A program made the position numbers and the translations under genes. From Paenibacillus sp. L3-i20 (lineage in GTDB: Bacteria > Bacillota > Bacilli > Paenibacillales > Paenibacillaceae), in NCBI RefSeq assembly GCF_022180385.2, contig NZ_BQME02000001.1, positions 946,501 through 1,010,500 of the forward strand: 64,000 bases of DNA. Reading direction: 5' to 3'. Below, piece after piece: positions 19,861 to 29,107 of the stretch. Each line of letters starts with the position of its first letter. Position 1 is the stretch's first letter. Below the pieces are notes generated by a model. That model made no database searches. It had not been told where the DNA came from and saw only the letters and a program-made list of their open reading frames with translations.

Positions 19861-19898
19861 ATTTAACACATTATATGAATCTTATTAACTTATGTTAA
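19861..19898 (-). promoter_or_regulatory. cas5 operon promoter containing a PAM-flanked target of the adjacent CRISPR-like RNA
   Basis: On the minus strand -35 TTAACA (19893-19898) and -10 TATAAT (19870-19875) are 17 nt apart, a near-consensus promoter reading into cas5, about 80 nt upstream. A TTC PAM (19877-19879) precedes a 16-nt stretch, ATATAATGTGTTAAAT (19876 down to 19861). This matches the pseudo-spacer of the RNA at 19918 at 14 of 16 positions, with mismatches only at 6 and 12. The -10 box is inside the seed, so bound Cascade would block RNA polymerase. Confidence 0.82.
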
Positions 19899-19912
19899 AT
19901 ATATGGTATAAT
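19885..19912 (+). promoter_or_regulatory. Promoter of the CRISPR-like regulatory RNA
   Basis: TTAACT (19885-19890) and a perfect TATAAT (19907-19912) are 16 nt apart on the plus strand. The expected start at about 19918-19920 coincides with the first base of the repeat-like sequence. The element overlaps the divergent cas5 promoter, so the two may compete for polymerase. Confidence 0.72.
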
Positions 19913-19917
19913 AATTC

Positions 19918-19998
19918 GTCGCACTTCACTGGGCGTGGATTGAAAAATATATTGTGTGAAATGAGAACCTAACTTCCCCACGAAGATAGGTTTCTTTC
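19918..19998 (+). ncRNA. Predicted Cas-regulating CRISPR-like RNA (CreR-type)
   Basis: A single repeat-like unit (19918-19946) lies between cas3 and cas5 on the strand opposite to the cas genes. It begins GTCGCAC and ends GCGTGGATTGAAAA, keeping the type I-C ends and 10 of the 11 handle bases, while its centre is shortened and its stem weakened. The following pseudo-spacer ATATATTGTGTGAAAT (19947-19962) matches the cas5 promoter next to a TTC PAM, mismatching only at positions 6 and 12, the bases that Cas7 flips out. It has its own promoter and ends in a terminator hairpin, giving a transcript of about 80 nt. Partial matching should allow binding but not Cas3 cleavage, so Cascade would repress its own operon. 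No toxin-like frame lies nearby, which argues against a CreTA unit. Confidence 0.82.
19964..19998 (+). terminator. Terminator of the regulatory RNA, probably also of cas3
   Basis: A hairpin pairs AACCTA with TAGGTT and CTTC with GAAG around a CCCAC loop, followed on the plus strand by TTTCTTTCATTTCT. On the minus strand a weaker T-rich tail follows, so it could also end the cas3 transcript, 14 nt after its stop. Confidence 0.65.
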
Positions 19999-20008
19999 AT
20001 TTCTACCC

Positions 20009-22435
20009 TTAAATAAAGCTGTCCCCAAATCCACTTTCATTTTCAATATCAACACCAAACCTATCACTATACGCACTTTCCTTGAGCGCCCATACCTTTC
20101 CATCAAACAAACATACTAATCCATCATTCTGAGTTAACTTTTGAATTTCGTATGGAAGTAAGTTGATCGTGTATTGCTGCGAACTTCGTAATAACTGTGT
20201 TAAATTTTCAATCGTCTCATTGCCATTCAATTTCGCAATAATCTCCCTCCCTACTTCACCGTAAGGCGCAATTACAGAGGTTGTATAATTTTCTATAACC
20301 TGAAAATGATTTGCAGCTGTTCGATAGCTATTTATAATGAAAAGTGGCAATGCCGTACCATTTTCATGCTTGTTTGCAACATAATAAGAGCTATCTTTAC
20401 GATTAGCGAATAATAATTCCGTCATATTCTTCTCCAATTTCGCAATAGGATAGTTCAAATTTGTTTCTAACTCTCTATAAAATCTATGGAAATATTGTTT
20501 CATCGCATCGATCGACAGAACATGCCCACCATGACAATTGTGATCCTGTTTTAAATCAATTAATAGCTTTTTAGAAATCTCTTTCCCAATCCTTATTTCC
20601 TTCAAATGCTTTAAATTTTCTTCCTCATGATCAATGACATACACATACTGAATACCCCATTCCCCATGACGATTGCATCTGCCGGCAGCTTGTGCAATAG
20701 AATCTAATCCAGCCAACGAACGAATGACACATTTAAAACTTACATCAACTCCTGCTTCAATTAGTTGAGTGCTGATACACACAACTTTTTCTTCCCTAGC
20801 AAGATGCTCTCGCACTTTTCCCAAGATGTCATTCCGATGAGAAGCACACATCGCCGTACTCAAATGATAGATTGATATATCCTCGTAATCACTCAATAGT
20901 TCATAAAGTCGTCTGACAACCGACTTCGTATTAAGAATAACTAGAACACTTCCTACTTCTTCAATTTTCTCTTCTACGAAATGAACAAGTTTTTCATTCG
21001 TATAGGACTCACCTGTCGCTCGATCTATTATTTTTACTCGTGTGAATTCTTCTATAATGTGGTCTAAGTTATTAATGATTTCAGGTTCAGCTTCTAATTC
21101 AAGTTTATGTTCTACGAAATCAAGTGTAGGTTGCGTCGCCGTGCATAGGATAAGAGTGGATCGACCATACGTTTTAAGAAAATTAACAGCGCAATTAAAT
21201 AATGAAACACATGGAACTGGAACCTTCTGTACTTCATCAAAAATAATTACGGATTCGCTCAGATTATGCATTCTCCGAATATTCCGACTTCCACGCTCAT
21301 AAAAAACATTCAGAAACTGTACCATCGTTGTGAAAATAATAGGCGAATCCCAGTTGTCTTTAGCTAATTTCAATTTCTGGTTTTTGTTAACAATGCCATC
21401 GATGTCCTCATCATCATCGTTTCCATCATCAATAACATTCGAATGATGTTCAAGCAAACTAGTATCATCTTGAATGATTTTGCGTATTTCTAGAGCATTT
21501 TGTTCAATTATTGTTGTATAAGGAACAACGCATATAATGCGTTTTTTCCCAAACTCCATTGCATGTTTGAGTGCATATCGAAAGCTTGCCAACGTTTTTC
21601 CGCCACCTGTTGGAATTGAAAGTTTATAAATACTTGGCAATTCCATCGCAAACTCTTCACAACGATCCGACATTTGTTTTCTTAGTAGATTAATAGTGGT
21701 GTTTGCATCCTTATGTTCTTTGAAGGAACTTATTTTATTCATCATTTTTTCGTAATAATCCTGAAATAACACCGTGCTTTCTAGTTGTGGCTCGATGCTC
21801 TTATTTTCTTCAAATAATCTTGTGTTTGTGCGATCTGCATCAATTAATGTACTAAATACAAACTTCGTTAAAAACATTAGTTTACTTTCTTGTGATTCTG
21901 TCGATGGTTTTAATATAAATGATTCTAGTTCAGTCAATGCCTCCCCCACATATAGTCTAAGCCTGTCTTCACTCACTACATTAACGAAAAAGTTTCTTTT
22001 TGCTTCCTCATATGACTTAAGATCTTTCTCAAATACACGCTTCAAGTAATCAGACTCTAAATCTGGATTCAAAAAATCATGTAAATACGAGTGATGCGAA
22101 ATAATAACGTTGCCAACTACTTCTGCCAAAATCCATTTTAAACTAGGACTTGGTTCATTATGATACAGTTCAAACAGTAACTTACCACCTGCAGTTGAAT
22201 GATCTACACTTCCACGCCTTGGCGGATTATCCGGATTATTGACTGCATCCAATATATATGTTCTAAATTCAAGCGTAAATTTGCCCATATCATGGAGTAA
22301 ACCAGCGAGCCCGGCAATATGCTTAACGCCAATTTTCTCCCCATACGATTCGGCCAATTTTTTTACTCCTAGTAAATGTTCCTCAACACTTTGAATCTCT
22401 TTGTCGCTTTCTCGAATATGAGCAATAAAATCCAT
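20009..22435 (-). CDS. cas3: CRISPR-associated helicase-nuclease Cas3 (type I-C)
   Basis: This 808-residue protein is Cas3, the HD nuclease and SF2 helicase that degrades target DNA after Cascade binding. The HD motif is at 48-49 (LLHDMGKF), with a second His region VDHSTAGGKLLFE and ISHHSYLHD. The helicase motifs are PTGGGKTLAS (I), FDEVQKVPVP (II, DEVQ), LCTATQP (III) and QAAGRCNRHG (VI). Its length is normal for I-C, with HD and helicase in one chain. The ribosome site before the ATG is weak (GCAGGCC). It is separated from cas5 by 223 nt holding the regulatory RNA, so it is a separate transcription unit from the Cascade and adaptation genes. Confidence 0.96.
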   Translation of the reverse strand: MDFIAHIRESDKEIQSVEEHLLGVKKLAESYGEKIGVKHIAGLAGLLHDMGKFTLEFRTYILDAVNNPDNPPRRGSVDHSTAGGKLLFELYHNEPSPSLKWILAEVVGNVIISHHSYLHDFLNPDLESDYLKRVFEKDLKSYEEAKRNFFVNVVSEDRLRLYVGEALTELESFILKPSTESQESKLMFLTKFVFSTLIDADRTNTRLFEENKSIEPQLESTVLFQDYYEKMMNKISSFKEHKDANTTINLLRKQMSDRCEEFAMELPSIYKLSIPTGGGKTLASFRYALKHAMEFGKKRIICVVPYTTIIEQNALEIRKIIQDDTSLLEHHSNVIDDGNDDDEDIDGIVNKNQKLKLAKDNWDSPIIFTTMVQFLNVFYERGSRNIRRMHNLSESVIIFDEVQKVPVPCVSLFNCAVNFLKTYGRSTLILCTATQPTLDFVEHKLELEAEPEIINNLDHIIEEFTRVKIIDRATGESYTNEKLVHFVEEKIEEVGSVLVILNTKSVVRRLYELLSDYEDISIYHLSTAMCASHRNDILGKVREHLAREEKVVCISTQLIEAGVDVSFKCVIRSLAGLDSIAQAAGRCNRHGEWGIQYVYVIDHEEENLKHLKEIRIGKEISKKLLIDLKQDHNCHGGHVLSIDAMKQYFHRFYRELETNLNYPIAKLEKNMTELLFANRKDSSYYVANKHENGTALPLFIINSYRTAANHFQVIENYTTSVIAPYGEVGREIIAKLNGNETIENLTQLLRSSQQYTINLLPYEIQKLTQNDGLVCLFDGKVWALKESAYSDRFGVDIENESGFGDSFI

Positions 22436-22480
22436 GAGATGGCCTGCTTTCTTTTCATTTTGTCTACTACTAATCCCTTA

Positions 22481-22498
22481 TATTGCTATTATGCAATA
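22481..22498 (-). promoter_or_regulatory. Inverted repeat upstream of cas3, candidate operator
   Basis: The perfect 6-bp inverted repeat TATTGC-N6-GCAATA lies 46 nt upstream of the cas3 start, in the 104-nt gap after the WYL regulator gene. It overlaps an AT-rich region where a cas3 promoter would be expected. Binding by the adjacent WYL regulator is a guess from position only. Confidence 0.4.
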
Positions 22499-22539
22499 AT
22501 AAAGTGACAGTTCGTCGTCTCGAATGTATGTTCGGTTCA

Positions 22540-23487
22540 TTAATATAACTTCATCCAGTCACCTAGTTCTTTTTTAAACGCCTCTCTGGCTTGTAAAGGC
22601 TCTAGTATCTCTGCTTCTGGTCCATACTGTCGAACCCATCTAATAAACTCTTCCTCGTTATTTACAGTTACTTCGAATAGAATGCTTCCGTCATTCATAT
22701 CTTTCATTCTCGGACGAACAAATAATTCTTCTTCTTTTACATATCTAGCAACAGTAGAACTAAACCGCACTTTAAATGTAACATTCCGGGTACCTTGCTG
22801 AATTGACCATGTATTCTTAAAAAATTTTTTAATATCTAAAGTGCCCCTAGGGAAAGAGTCGGATGTAAATTTCACTTCAAGAAAGCGACTAACCCGAAAC
22901 GTTTTCACTTTTTCATCTTTGTGACATTTTCCAATAAGATAAAAACGTTGATCACGAGGGACAAGAAAATACGGGTCAATTTTCCGCTCCTTTGTTTCAT
23001 TTCTATACTGGGTATGATAAACCGTCTCGATCGTTTTTTGCTCCAAAATAGCTTGTATAATCGTTTGTAGGTAATTTGGACTTTCCTTGCGATATGCAGG
23101 GGTACCGGTTTGAATAACTTTTGCGATATCTTCAAATATATTATTCAGTCGAGACTTTTCCTTATTATGAGTAGACATGACCTTATCATGGGCGGTTTCA
23201 AAACCAGGGGGAAGTTTTTCTAAATCTAATACAGAAGGCAACAAAGAAAAAACAAGTGCTTCTTGTTCGGAGAAATTAAGCGGGTACATAAAAAATTGAC
23301 CAATAAATCTGTATCCAGTGCCTCTTCCTTCACTCGTAACGGGAGCAAATAAGCTGATTATATCTATATCTCTGTAGATTGTACGTATAGTTACATCAAA
23401 TTTTAGCGCTAGTTCTGATGCAGTTATTCCTGGTTTTGCTTGTATTGCAATAATAATGTTTATGAGTCGTATAACCTTATCAATCAT
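22540..23487 (-). CDS. HTH/WYL-domain transcriptional regulator next to cas3
   Basis: This 315-residue protein has an N-terminal winged HTH of the DeoR/HTH_11 type (RLINIIIAIQAKPGITASEL, then TIRTIYRDIDII) and a WYL sensor domain (about 140-230, with YRNETKERKIDPYFLVPRDQ) followed by the WCX C-terminal extension. WYL domains bind nucleic acid or nucleotide ligands and often control CRISPR or other defence genes. ATG at 23487 has AAGGAGGGA at the right distance; a longer frame from 23580 has none. It is transcribed toward cas3, with a 104-nt gap. Confidence 0.9.
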   Translation of the reverse strand: MIDKVIRLINIIIAIQAKPGITASELALKFDVTIRTIYRDIDIISLFAPVTSEGRGTGYRFIGQFFMYPLNFSEQEALVFSLLPSVLDLEKLPPGFETAHDKVMSTHNKEKSRLNNIFEDIAKVIQTGTPAYRKESPNYLQTIIQAILEQKTIETVYHTQYRNETKERKIDPYFLVPRDQRFYLIGKCHKDEKVKTFRVSRFLEVKFTSDSFPRGTLDIKKFFKNTWSIQQGTRNVTFKVRFSSTVARYVKEEELFVRPRMKDMNDGSILFEVTVNNEEEFIRWVRQYGPEAEILEPLQAREAFKKELGDWMKLY

Positions 23488-23765
23488 AGCTTCCCTCCTT
23501 ATTTCAGGAAATGAACTACCATGATTACCAATTCGACAAAATCCAATAATTTCCTTCAATATATTAATAATTATTATCACTTTTTATTGAACAATAAAAC
23601 AATAGCTGGAATGGTGTCACATATTGTCGCTACCGAATTGCGATAAACAAGTTAATGGCAGATTTTTAGTATGAAAAACAAGATTTCTTATTATCTATTA
23701 GAGATTAAATGATAGTGTTCCGTGTAGGATGTGCATGAAAATTTCATGACCACCCCCATCTTTTC
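23488..23765. other. Intergenic stretch between the WYL regulator and array 2
   Basis: It is AT-rich, with no gene. It must hold the promoter of the WYL regulator. Near 23703-23734 the string TCCGTGTAGGATGTG shows a badly decayed further copy of the array 2 repeat, 31 nt before the first counted repeat. Confidence 0.6.
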
Positions 23766-26225
23766 AGGTTAATCAACACATCCATTTACGATGTGACTTT
23801 AACTCAAAGCAAGAAGCTCTTTCTATTTGCATTTCAAACCACACAATCCGTGTAGGATGTGACTTATCATTACCGAATAAGGGCGGTAAGACGTACATTT
23901 CAATCCACACATCCGTGTAGGATGTGACTCCAAGTTCGTTCAGTAGCTCGTCCAATTCTTGCATTTCAATCCACACATCCGTGTAGGATGTGACTCTCGA
24001 TACCGAGACATACGGCCTGAACAACTGATTTCAATCCACACATCCGTGTAGGATGTGACGTTGCGAAGCTTGGAAGATCGACTGAAAGCGACAATTTCAA
24101 TCCACACATCCGTGTAGGATGTGACTAACTAAAAATAGGAGTGATTTACTATGGAATGATTTCAATCCACACATCCGTGTAGGATGTGACTTCACGCTCA
24201 CCCATACCACTAACAGCCTGTATGATTTCAATCCACACATCCGTGTAGGATGTGACTAACGGGATCGACCTGGGATGGCTCATTTACGAATTTCAATCCA
24301 CACATCCGTGTAGGATGTGACATACCCTGACGAGGCGCAAGTAATTGAGTTCTTATTTCAATCCACACATCCGTGTAGGATGTGACCAACCGTTCATCAG
24401 CGCTTTGATTGCATTACGAATTTCAATCCACACATCCGTGTAGGATGTGACGACATTGACACGGGGTTATATCTCAAAGTAGACATTTCAATCCACACAT
24501 CCGTGTAGGATGTGACTTACTATTTTTCAGTTTATTGGTACTTATACCGATATTTCAATCCACACATCCGTGTAGGATGTGACAATACCCCTCACTTTTG
24601 CCGCCCCCCATGAAATGATTTCAATCCACACATCCGTGTAGGATGTGACAATACCCCTCACTTTTGCCGCCCCCCATGAAATGATTTCAATCCACACATC
24701 CGTGTAGGATGTGACAATACCCCTCACTTTTGCCGCCCCCCATGAAATGATTTCAATCCACACATCCGTGTAGGATGTGACTTGTGGTCTCTTCTTTACG
24801 TCGTCACTCATTAATATTTCAATCCACACATCCGTGTAGGATGTGACCAAATTGGATACGTGCTTGCTGGCCGTACTTGATATTTCAATCCACACATCCG
24901 TGTAGGATGTGACATTGATTTCATCGCATTTATACTAGATTGCGACATTTCAATCCACACATCCGTGTAGGATGTGACGTGCTAGATAAGATGATACGGG
25001 ATAAGGTCAAGATTTCAATCCACACATCCGTGTAGGATGTGACTACCGATTGCGGATGCGCTTGGCGTTCCCGAACGATTTCAATCCACACATCCGTGTA
25101 GGATGTGACGTGACGTATTCCGCTCGTATGTTAAGTAATAATTTCAATCCACACATCCGTGTAGGATGTGACACATAATGACGATGCTAAATAATTCTGA
25201 TAATAATTTCAATCCACACATCCGTGTAGGATGTGACGACCAATCAAGAAGGAAATGCTATGATTACCTAAATTTCAATCCACACATCCGTGTAGGATGT
25301 GACTTACAATTAATGTTTCGCCGCGTTTAAGTTGCTATTTCAATCCACACATCCGTGTAGGATGTGACCAGTTGATTCTTACAAAGCACTAAGGATCGTC
25401 AAATTTCAATCCACACATCCGTGTAGGATGTGACTCACATGTTTCATTTGATTCTTGGTATCCTTCGATTTCAATCCACACATCCGTGTAGGATGTGACA
25501 GTAGTACCCGTAAAGGCGATTGATTCTGTTGTTATTTCAATCCACACATCCGTGTAGGATGTGACAGGTCCAAAATAGGGATTATTGTTCGCATGAATAA
25601 TTTCAATCCACACATCCGTGTAGGATGTGACTCTAACTTCATTCGCAAACACCACCTATTCATCATTTCAATCCACACATCCGTGTAGGATGTGACATCA
25701 ACAACGAAAATAGGGCAAAAAGATACAGTAATTTCAATCCACACATCCGTGTAGGATGTGACTCATCCATTAATCCTATTACTTCAATTGGCAAAGATTT
25801 CAATCCACACATCCGTGTAGGATGTGACGCCCCCAAATATGGCACACATTGCCCACTTGAGTATTTCAATCCACACATCCGTGTAGGATGTGACATTCGT
25901 GAATGGCGTGATATTGAAACTGCAGAGGATTTCAATCCACACATCCGTGTAGGATGTGACTAACCAAATCCCATTGCATATGTCGGTGCAAAGTATTTCA
26001 ATCCACACATCCGTGTAGGATGTGACTGGTTGAGTATGAGGATGACTATACGGAGATAATTATTTCAATCCACACATCCGTGTAGGATGTGACTTTTACG
26101 AAAAATAATTATCGTCATCTAACAGGCATTTCAATCCACACATCCGTGTAGGATGTGACATGTTGTTCGAGCTTGGTGTCAACGTAGGTCTAAATTTCAA
26201 TCCACACATCCGTGTAGGATGTGAC
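23766..26225 (-). CRISPR. Type I-C CRISPR array 2: 38 repeats, 37 spacers
   Basis: A 32-nt repeat recurs every 63-67 nt; I counted 36 good copies plus two degenerate ones at 23766 (seven or more changes) and 23831 (one insertion, one change). On the minus strand it reads GTCACATCCTACACGGATGT, then GTGGATTGAAAT. It shares the ends and handle with array 1, but its stem (ACATCC/GGATGT) differs by paired changes. Decay at the low-coordinate end marks the old end; the leader is at 26226. The same 34-nt spacer occurs three times in a row at 24584, 24650 and 24716. The cas genes lie between the two arrays and no second cas set is present, so one machinery probably serves both. Confidence 0.98.
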
Positions 26226-26394
26226 AGCGAATTCCTATAAGAAAATCTAAAAAGGGTGTCATATCTTCCTCTGTCAGATAAATTTATATGAAATTCGAAA
26301 CTCTTATAACGATTTTACTCATTATTTTATTATATATTGGATTAATCTTGGTGCGAATGTACTAGGGTTTTCATGTGCACTCCACATCCGCACC
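26226..26394 (-). promoter_or_regulatory. Leader of CRISPR array 2
   Basis: The AT-rich leader starts AGCGA at the first repeat and carries the inverted repeat GGTGCGAATGT (26350-26360) / ACATCCGCACC (26384-26394) with one mismatch and a 23-nt loop containing TTTCATGTG. Sequence, loop length and distance from the array match the array 1 leader. From 26395 to 26483 I see no further feature. Confidence 0.78.
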
Positions 26395-26483
26395 AGTATC
26401 CATACGGAAGATATCCACCCGTTTTTACATCTATTCGTTCCATTTCTTGTGATAGTAACACACTCATCTTGCTTAATCCAATA

Positions 26484-27371
26484 TTATGTAATTAACACAA
26501 CTAGATGGTTACTAAAAATAAAATAATTTACAATCATAATCAGTGACAACTCTAACCTATTAAAACATCCAAACTTCTTCCTCCCACCCGGATGCATAGG
26601 CAGCACCGAGTCGAACAAGAGACGCGATGCTGGATGAGAAAGGCGATGGAGTGCATGAACATCCTGTAACGTCTCCACAATTTGACCTTGGTCCATCACT
26701 GCAATTTCATGGGCGAGCTTCCCAATTGTTTGGAGATCATGTGATATGAACAAATACGATAATCCAAATTCCTTCTGCAATTGAATCAATAAGTCCATAA
26801 TTTGCATCTGCACGAGAACATCTAAACTGCTGACTGCTTCATCCAGTATGATTAGCTGTGGCTTAAGTGCTATCGCTCTTGCAATACAGACTCTTTGCAA
26901 TTGCCCTCCGCTTATTTCATGCGGATATTTGCCCATTATATCGGAGCTCAAATTTACTACTTCTAGTAACTTCTCAACCCTCTTTGTTAGCTCGGCAGAT
27001 GAACATTTCTCATAATTAAGCAGCGGCTCAGCAACGATATCTTTAGTCGTAAATCGGGGGTTCACTGAGCTATAGCAATCTTGAAACATAAGACCAATAT
27101 TTCTACGTATCCCTTTATTGTTTCTATTAGTCTTTGCTAACATATTTATCCCGTTAAATAATAGCTCACCGCAATCCGGCTGCTCTATCCCAGCGATTAT
27201 ACGACCCAGCGTACTTTTGCCAGAACCACTTCTACCGAAGATGCCAAGGCATTTGCCCCGCTCCAACTTAAGCGAGATATTATTTACTACCTTAACCGAT
27301 TTCGACGGCGCCATTATCGTCTCTTTCATACAGTATGACTTCGAAATATTTTTAAACTCTAACATACTCAT
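26484..27371 (-). CDS. Nickel/peptide ABC transporter ATP-binding protein (NikE-like)
   Basis: This 295-residue ATPase has Walker A (FGRSGSGKSTLGRI), a Q-loop (MFQDCYSS), the signature ISGGQLQRVCIARA, Walker B (PQLIILDEAVSSLD) and the switch His (FISHDLQ). It is the second ATPase of a NikABCDE/Opp-type importer. It overlaps the end of the upstream ATPase gene by 20 nt. ATG at 27371 (or 27365) is preferred to the long reading from 27407. After GGRKKFG the C-terminus becomes hydrophobic and unlike the family, so the original stop may have been lost and the end extended by about 25 residues. Confidence 0.82.
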   Translation of the reverse strand: MSMLEFKNISKSYCMKETIMAPSKSVKVVNNISLKLERGKCLGIFGRSGSGKSTLGRIIAGIEQPDCGELLFNGINMLAKTNRNNKGIRRNIGLMFQDCYSSVNPRFTTKDIVAEPLLNYEKCSSAELTKRVEKLLEVVNLSSDIMGKYPHEISGGQLQRVCIARAIALKPQLIILDEAVSSLDVLVQMQIMDLLIQLQKEFGLSYLFISHDLQTIGKLAHEIAVMDQGQIVETLQDVHALHRLSHPASRLLFDSVLPMHPGGRKKFGCFNRLELSLIMIVNYFIFSNHLVVLIT

Positions 27372-28203
27372 CACTTCTGGTTCCGCCCTCCACATGGTGA
27401 ATGTCACCCTTTCCAGCTAACTGGCGCCTTGCTCCTAATAAAGCACGGGTATACTCATGTTCAGGCGAATCAAAAATATGATGAACAGACGCACGTTCGA
27501 CCAATCTTCCCTCGCACATTACCCCTACTTCATCCGCTAATTGAGCGATTACGCCAAAGTCATGTGAGACAAGTAAAATACTCATTCCATACTGATTCCG
27601 CATCCGATCCAGCAACTTCAAAATATCGAGCTGACACCCCGTATCCAGCGCTGTAGTTGGCTCGTCGGCAATAAGGAGGCGCGGCTTTAAACATACAGCC
27701 ATCGCAATCATTACCCGTTGGAGCATCCCACTGCTTAATTGAAACGGATATTTACGTAGCAGCATTTCCCCATTCGCAAGCCCAACCTGATTCAAATAAT
27801 CCACAGCATATTTGATCGCTTCTCGTTTACTTAAGGGAATATGAGTCCGAATCGTCTCAACAAAATGAGCTCCGATTGTCATTACGGGATTAAATGCTGA
27901 CATTGGATTTTGCATGGCGAATGCAATTTCTTTCCCTCTAATACACCGCATCTCCATTGGACTCTTCCCTAACAACTGCCCACCGCATAACTCGATACTT
28001 CCCCCTGTAACCGCGAGAGTACCGCCAAGTATGTTCAAGATAGACATACATGTTAACGTCTTCCCGCTTCCGCTTCCTCCAACAAGGCCAAACACTTGCC
28101 CGCCCATAATGTCAAAAGAAAGCTGATGAACAAGCGGCTCAGTCCCTTGCTTATTTGTGCAACTAATCTCTAAACCTTCAACCCGCAATATTGGAGTATT
28201 CAC
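27352..28203 (-). CDS. Nickel/peptide ABC transporter ATP-binding protein (NikD-like)
   Basis: This 283-residue ATPase has Walker A ([15 protein letters not shown]), a Q-loop (AMQNPMSAF), signature [14 protein letters not shown] (SSG for the usual SGG, also seen in NikD), Walker B ([14 protein letters not shown]) and [11 protein letters not shown] at 28203 has GGGGGG upstream. It pairs with the NikE-like ATPase. Both look intact although the permease and binding-protein genes of the same operon are broken. Confidence 0.85.
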   Translation of the reverse strand: MNTPILRVEGLEISCTNKQGTEPLVHQLSFDIMGGQVFGLVGGSGSGKTLTCMSILNILGGTLAVTGGSIELCGGQLLGKSPMEMRCIRGKEIAFAMQNPMSAFNPVMTIGAHFVETIRTHIPLSKREAIKYAVDYLNQVGLANGEMLLRKYPFQLSSGMLQRVMIAMAVCLKPRLLIADEPTTALDTGCQLDILKLLDRMRNQYGMSILLVSHDFGVIAQLADEVGVMCEGRLVERASVHHIFDSPEHEYTRALLGARRQLAGKGDIHHVEGGTRSDEYVRV

Positions 28204-28244
28204 TGCCTAACCCCCCTTCTTCACAATGCCTCTTTCCCATCCAG

Positions 28245-29081
28245 CTACTGCACACTCTCCTTCACATCAAACGAATCTCTTAATGCATTGCTGAACGTGT
28301 TGAATGCCATCACCGTAATAAATATCATTAGTCCCGGATAAAGCATTATCGAAGGAATCGTTGCTATGTAGGGTCTTCTTTCGTTAATCATCATTCCCCA
28401 TTCCGCGATAGGCTCCTGAACTCCAAGGCCAAGGAAAGACAGCTCCGATATGATAAGAATGACTTTACCTGCATCGAGGGCAAGCAATACAAGCACATGC
28501 GGCAATATGCTAGGCCAAATATGTTTCCAAATAATACGTATATGTGACGTTCCCGATAGCCTTGCAGCAATAACATAATTACGTTCTTTTGCACTCAGTA
28601 CCATTCCTCGAATAATTCGTGCGTAGCTGACCCATTGCACAAAAACGATCGCTAATAGGAGATTTCCCAAACCAACGCTTAAGATGCCTATTAACGCCAA
28701 TGCTAGAATAAGCTTCGGGAAAGCGAGCAACGCATCACATATTCTCATGAGCAATTGATCCAGACGCCCACCCCTATAATCCGCATACGTCCCTATCGCC
28801 ATACTAACAACCAAAGTAATGCTTATCGCAAGAAATGCTCCCCCAAGGGATACACGTGTACCATACAATATTCTTGATAAAATGCATCGGCCAAGATGAT
28901 CGGTTCCGAGCGGATATGTCCAAGAGGAGCCTTGCAATTTATCGATAATTTCTCCTTGATAAGGATCATGTGGTGCAATATAGGGAGCAAATAATGCAAT
29001 CAATATACATAAACCTACGATCACTCCGCTCACCCAAAATAATTTGTGGCGAATAAGCTTAACTGTAGTCGCAAATGCCAT
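28245..29081 (-). CDS. Nickel/peptide ABC transporter permease (NikC-like)
   Basis: This 278-residue membrane protein has the OppC/NikC layout: an N-terminal helix, APHDPYQGEIIDKLQGSS and PLGTDHLGRCILSRILYGTR before the core, five further helices, and the EAA loop (YVIAARLSGTSHIRIIWKHI). ATG at 29081 follows AAGGGGAG; GTG at 29102 lies inside the ribosome site. It appears intact, but its partner permease is a pseudogene, so transport by this operon is doubtful. Confidence 0.83.
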   Translation of the reverse strand: MAFATTVKLIRHKLFWVSGVIVGLCILIALFAPYIAPHDPYQGEIIDKLQGSSWTYPLGTDHLGRCILSRILYGTRVSLGGAFLAISITLVVSMAIGTYADYRGGRLDQLLMRICDALLAFPKLILALALIGILSVGLGNLLLAIVFVQWVSYARIIRGMVLSAKERNYVIAARLSGTSHIRIIWKHIWPSILPHVLVLLALDAGKVILIISELSFLGLGVQEPIAEWGMMINERRPYIATIPSIMLYPGLMIFITVMAFNTFSNALRDSFDVKESVQ

Positions 29082-29107
29082 TATGTGTGCTCCCCTTCTC
29101 ACGAACT

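Noticed and set aside
19786..20008. A CreTA-type toxin guarded by the CRISPR-like RNA
   Set aside because: No small frame with a plausible ribosome site lies in the gap, and the pseudo-spacer matches the cas5 promoter itself, so self-regulation explains it better.
23555..23576. Second possible target of the CRISPR-like RNA: TTC followed by AATATATT upstream of the WYL regulator gene
   Set aside because: Only eight AT-rich bases match, in a register shifted by one, and the match does not continue with the six-base spacing seen at the cas5 promoter; likely chance.
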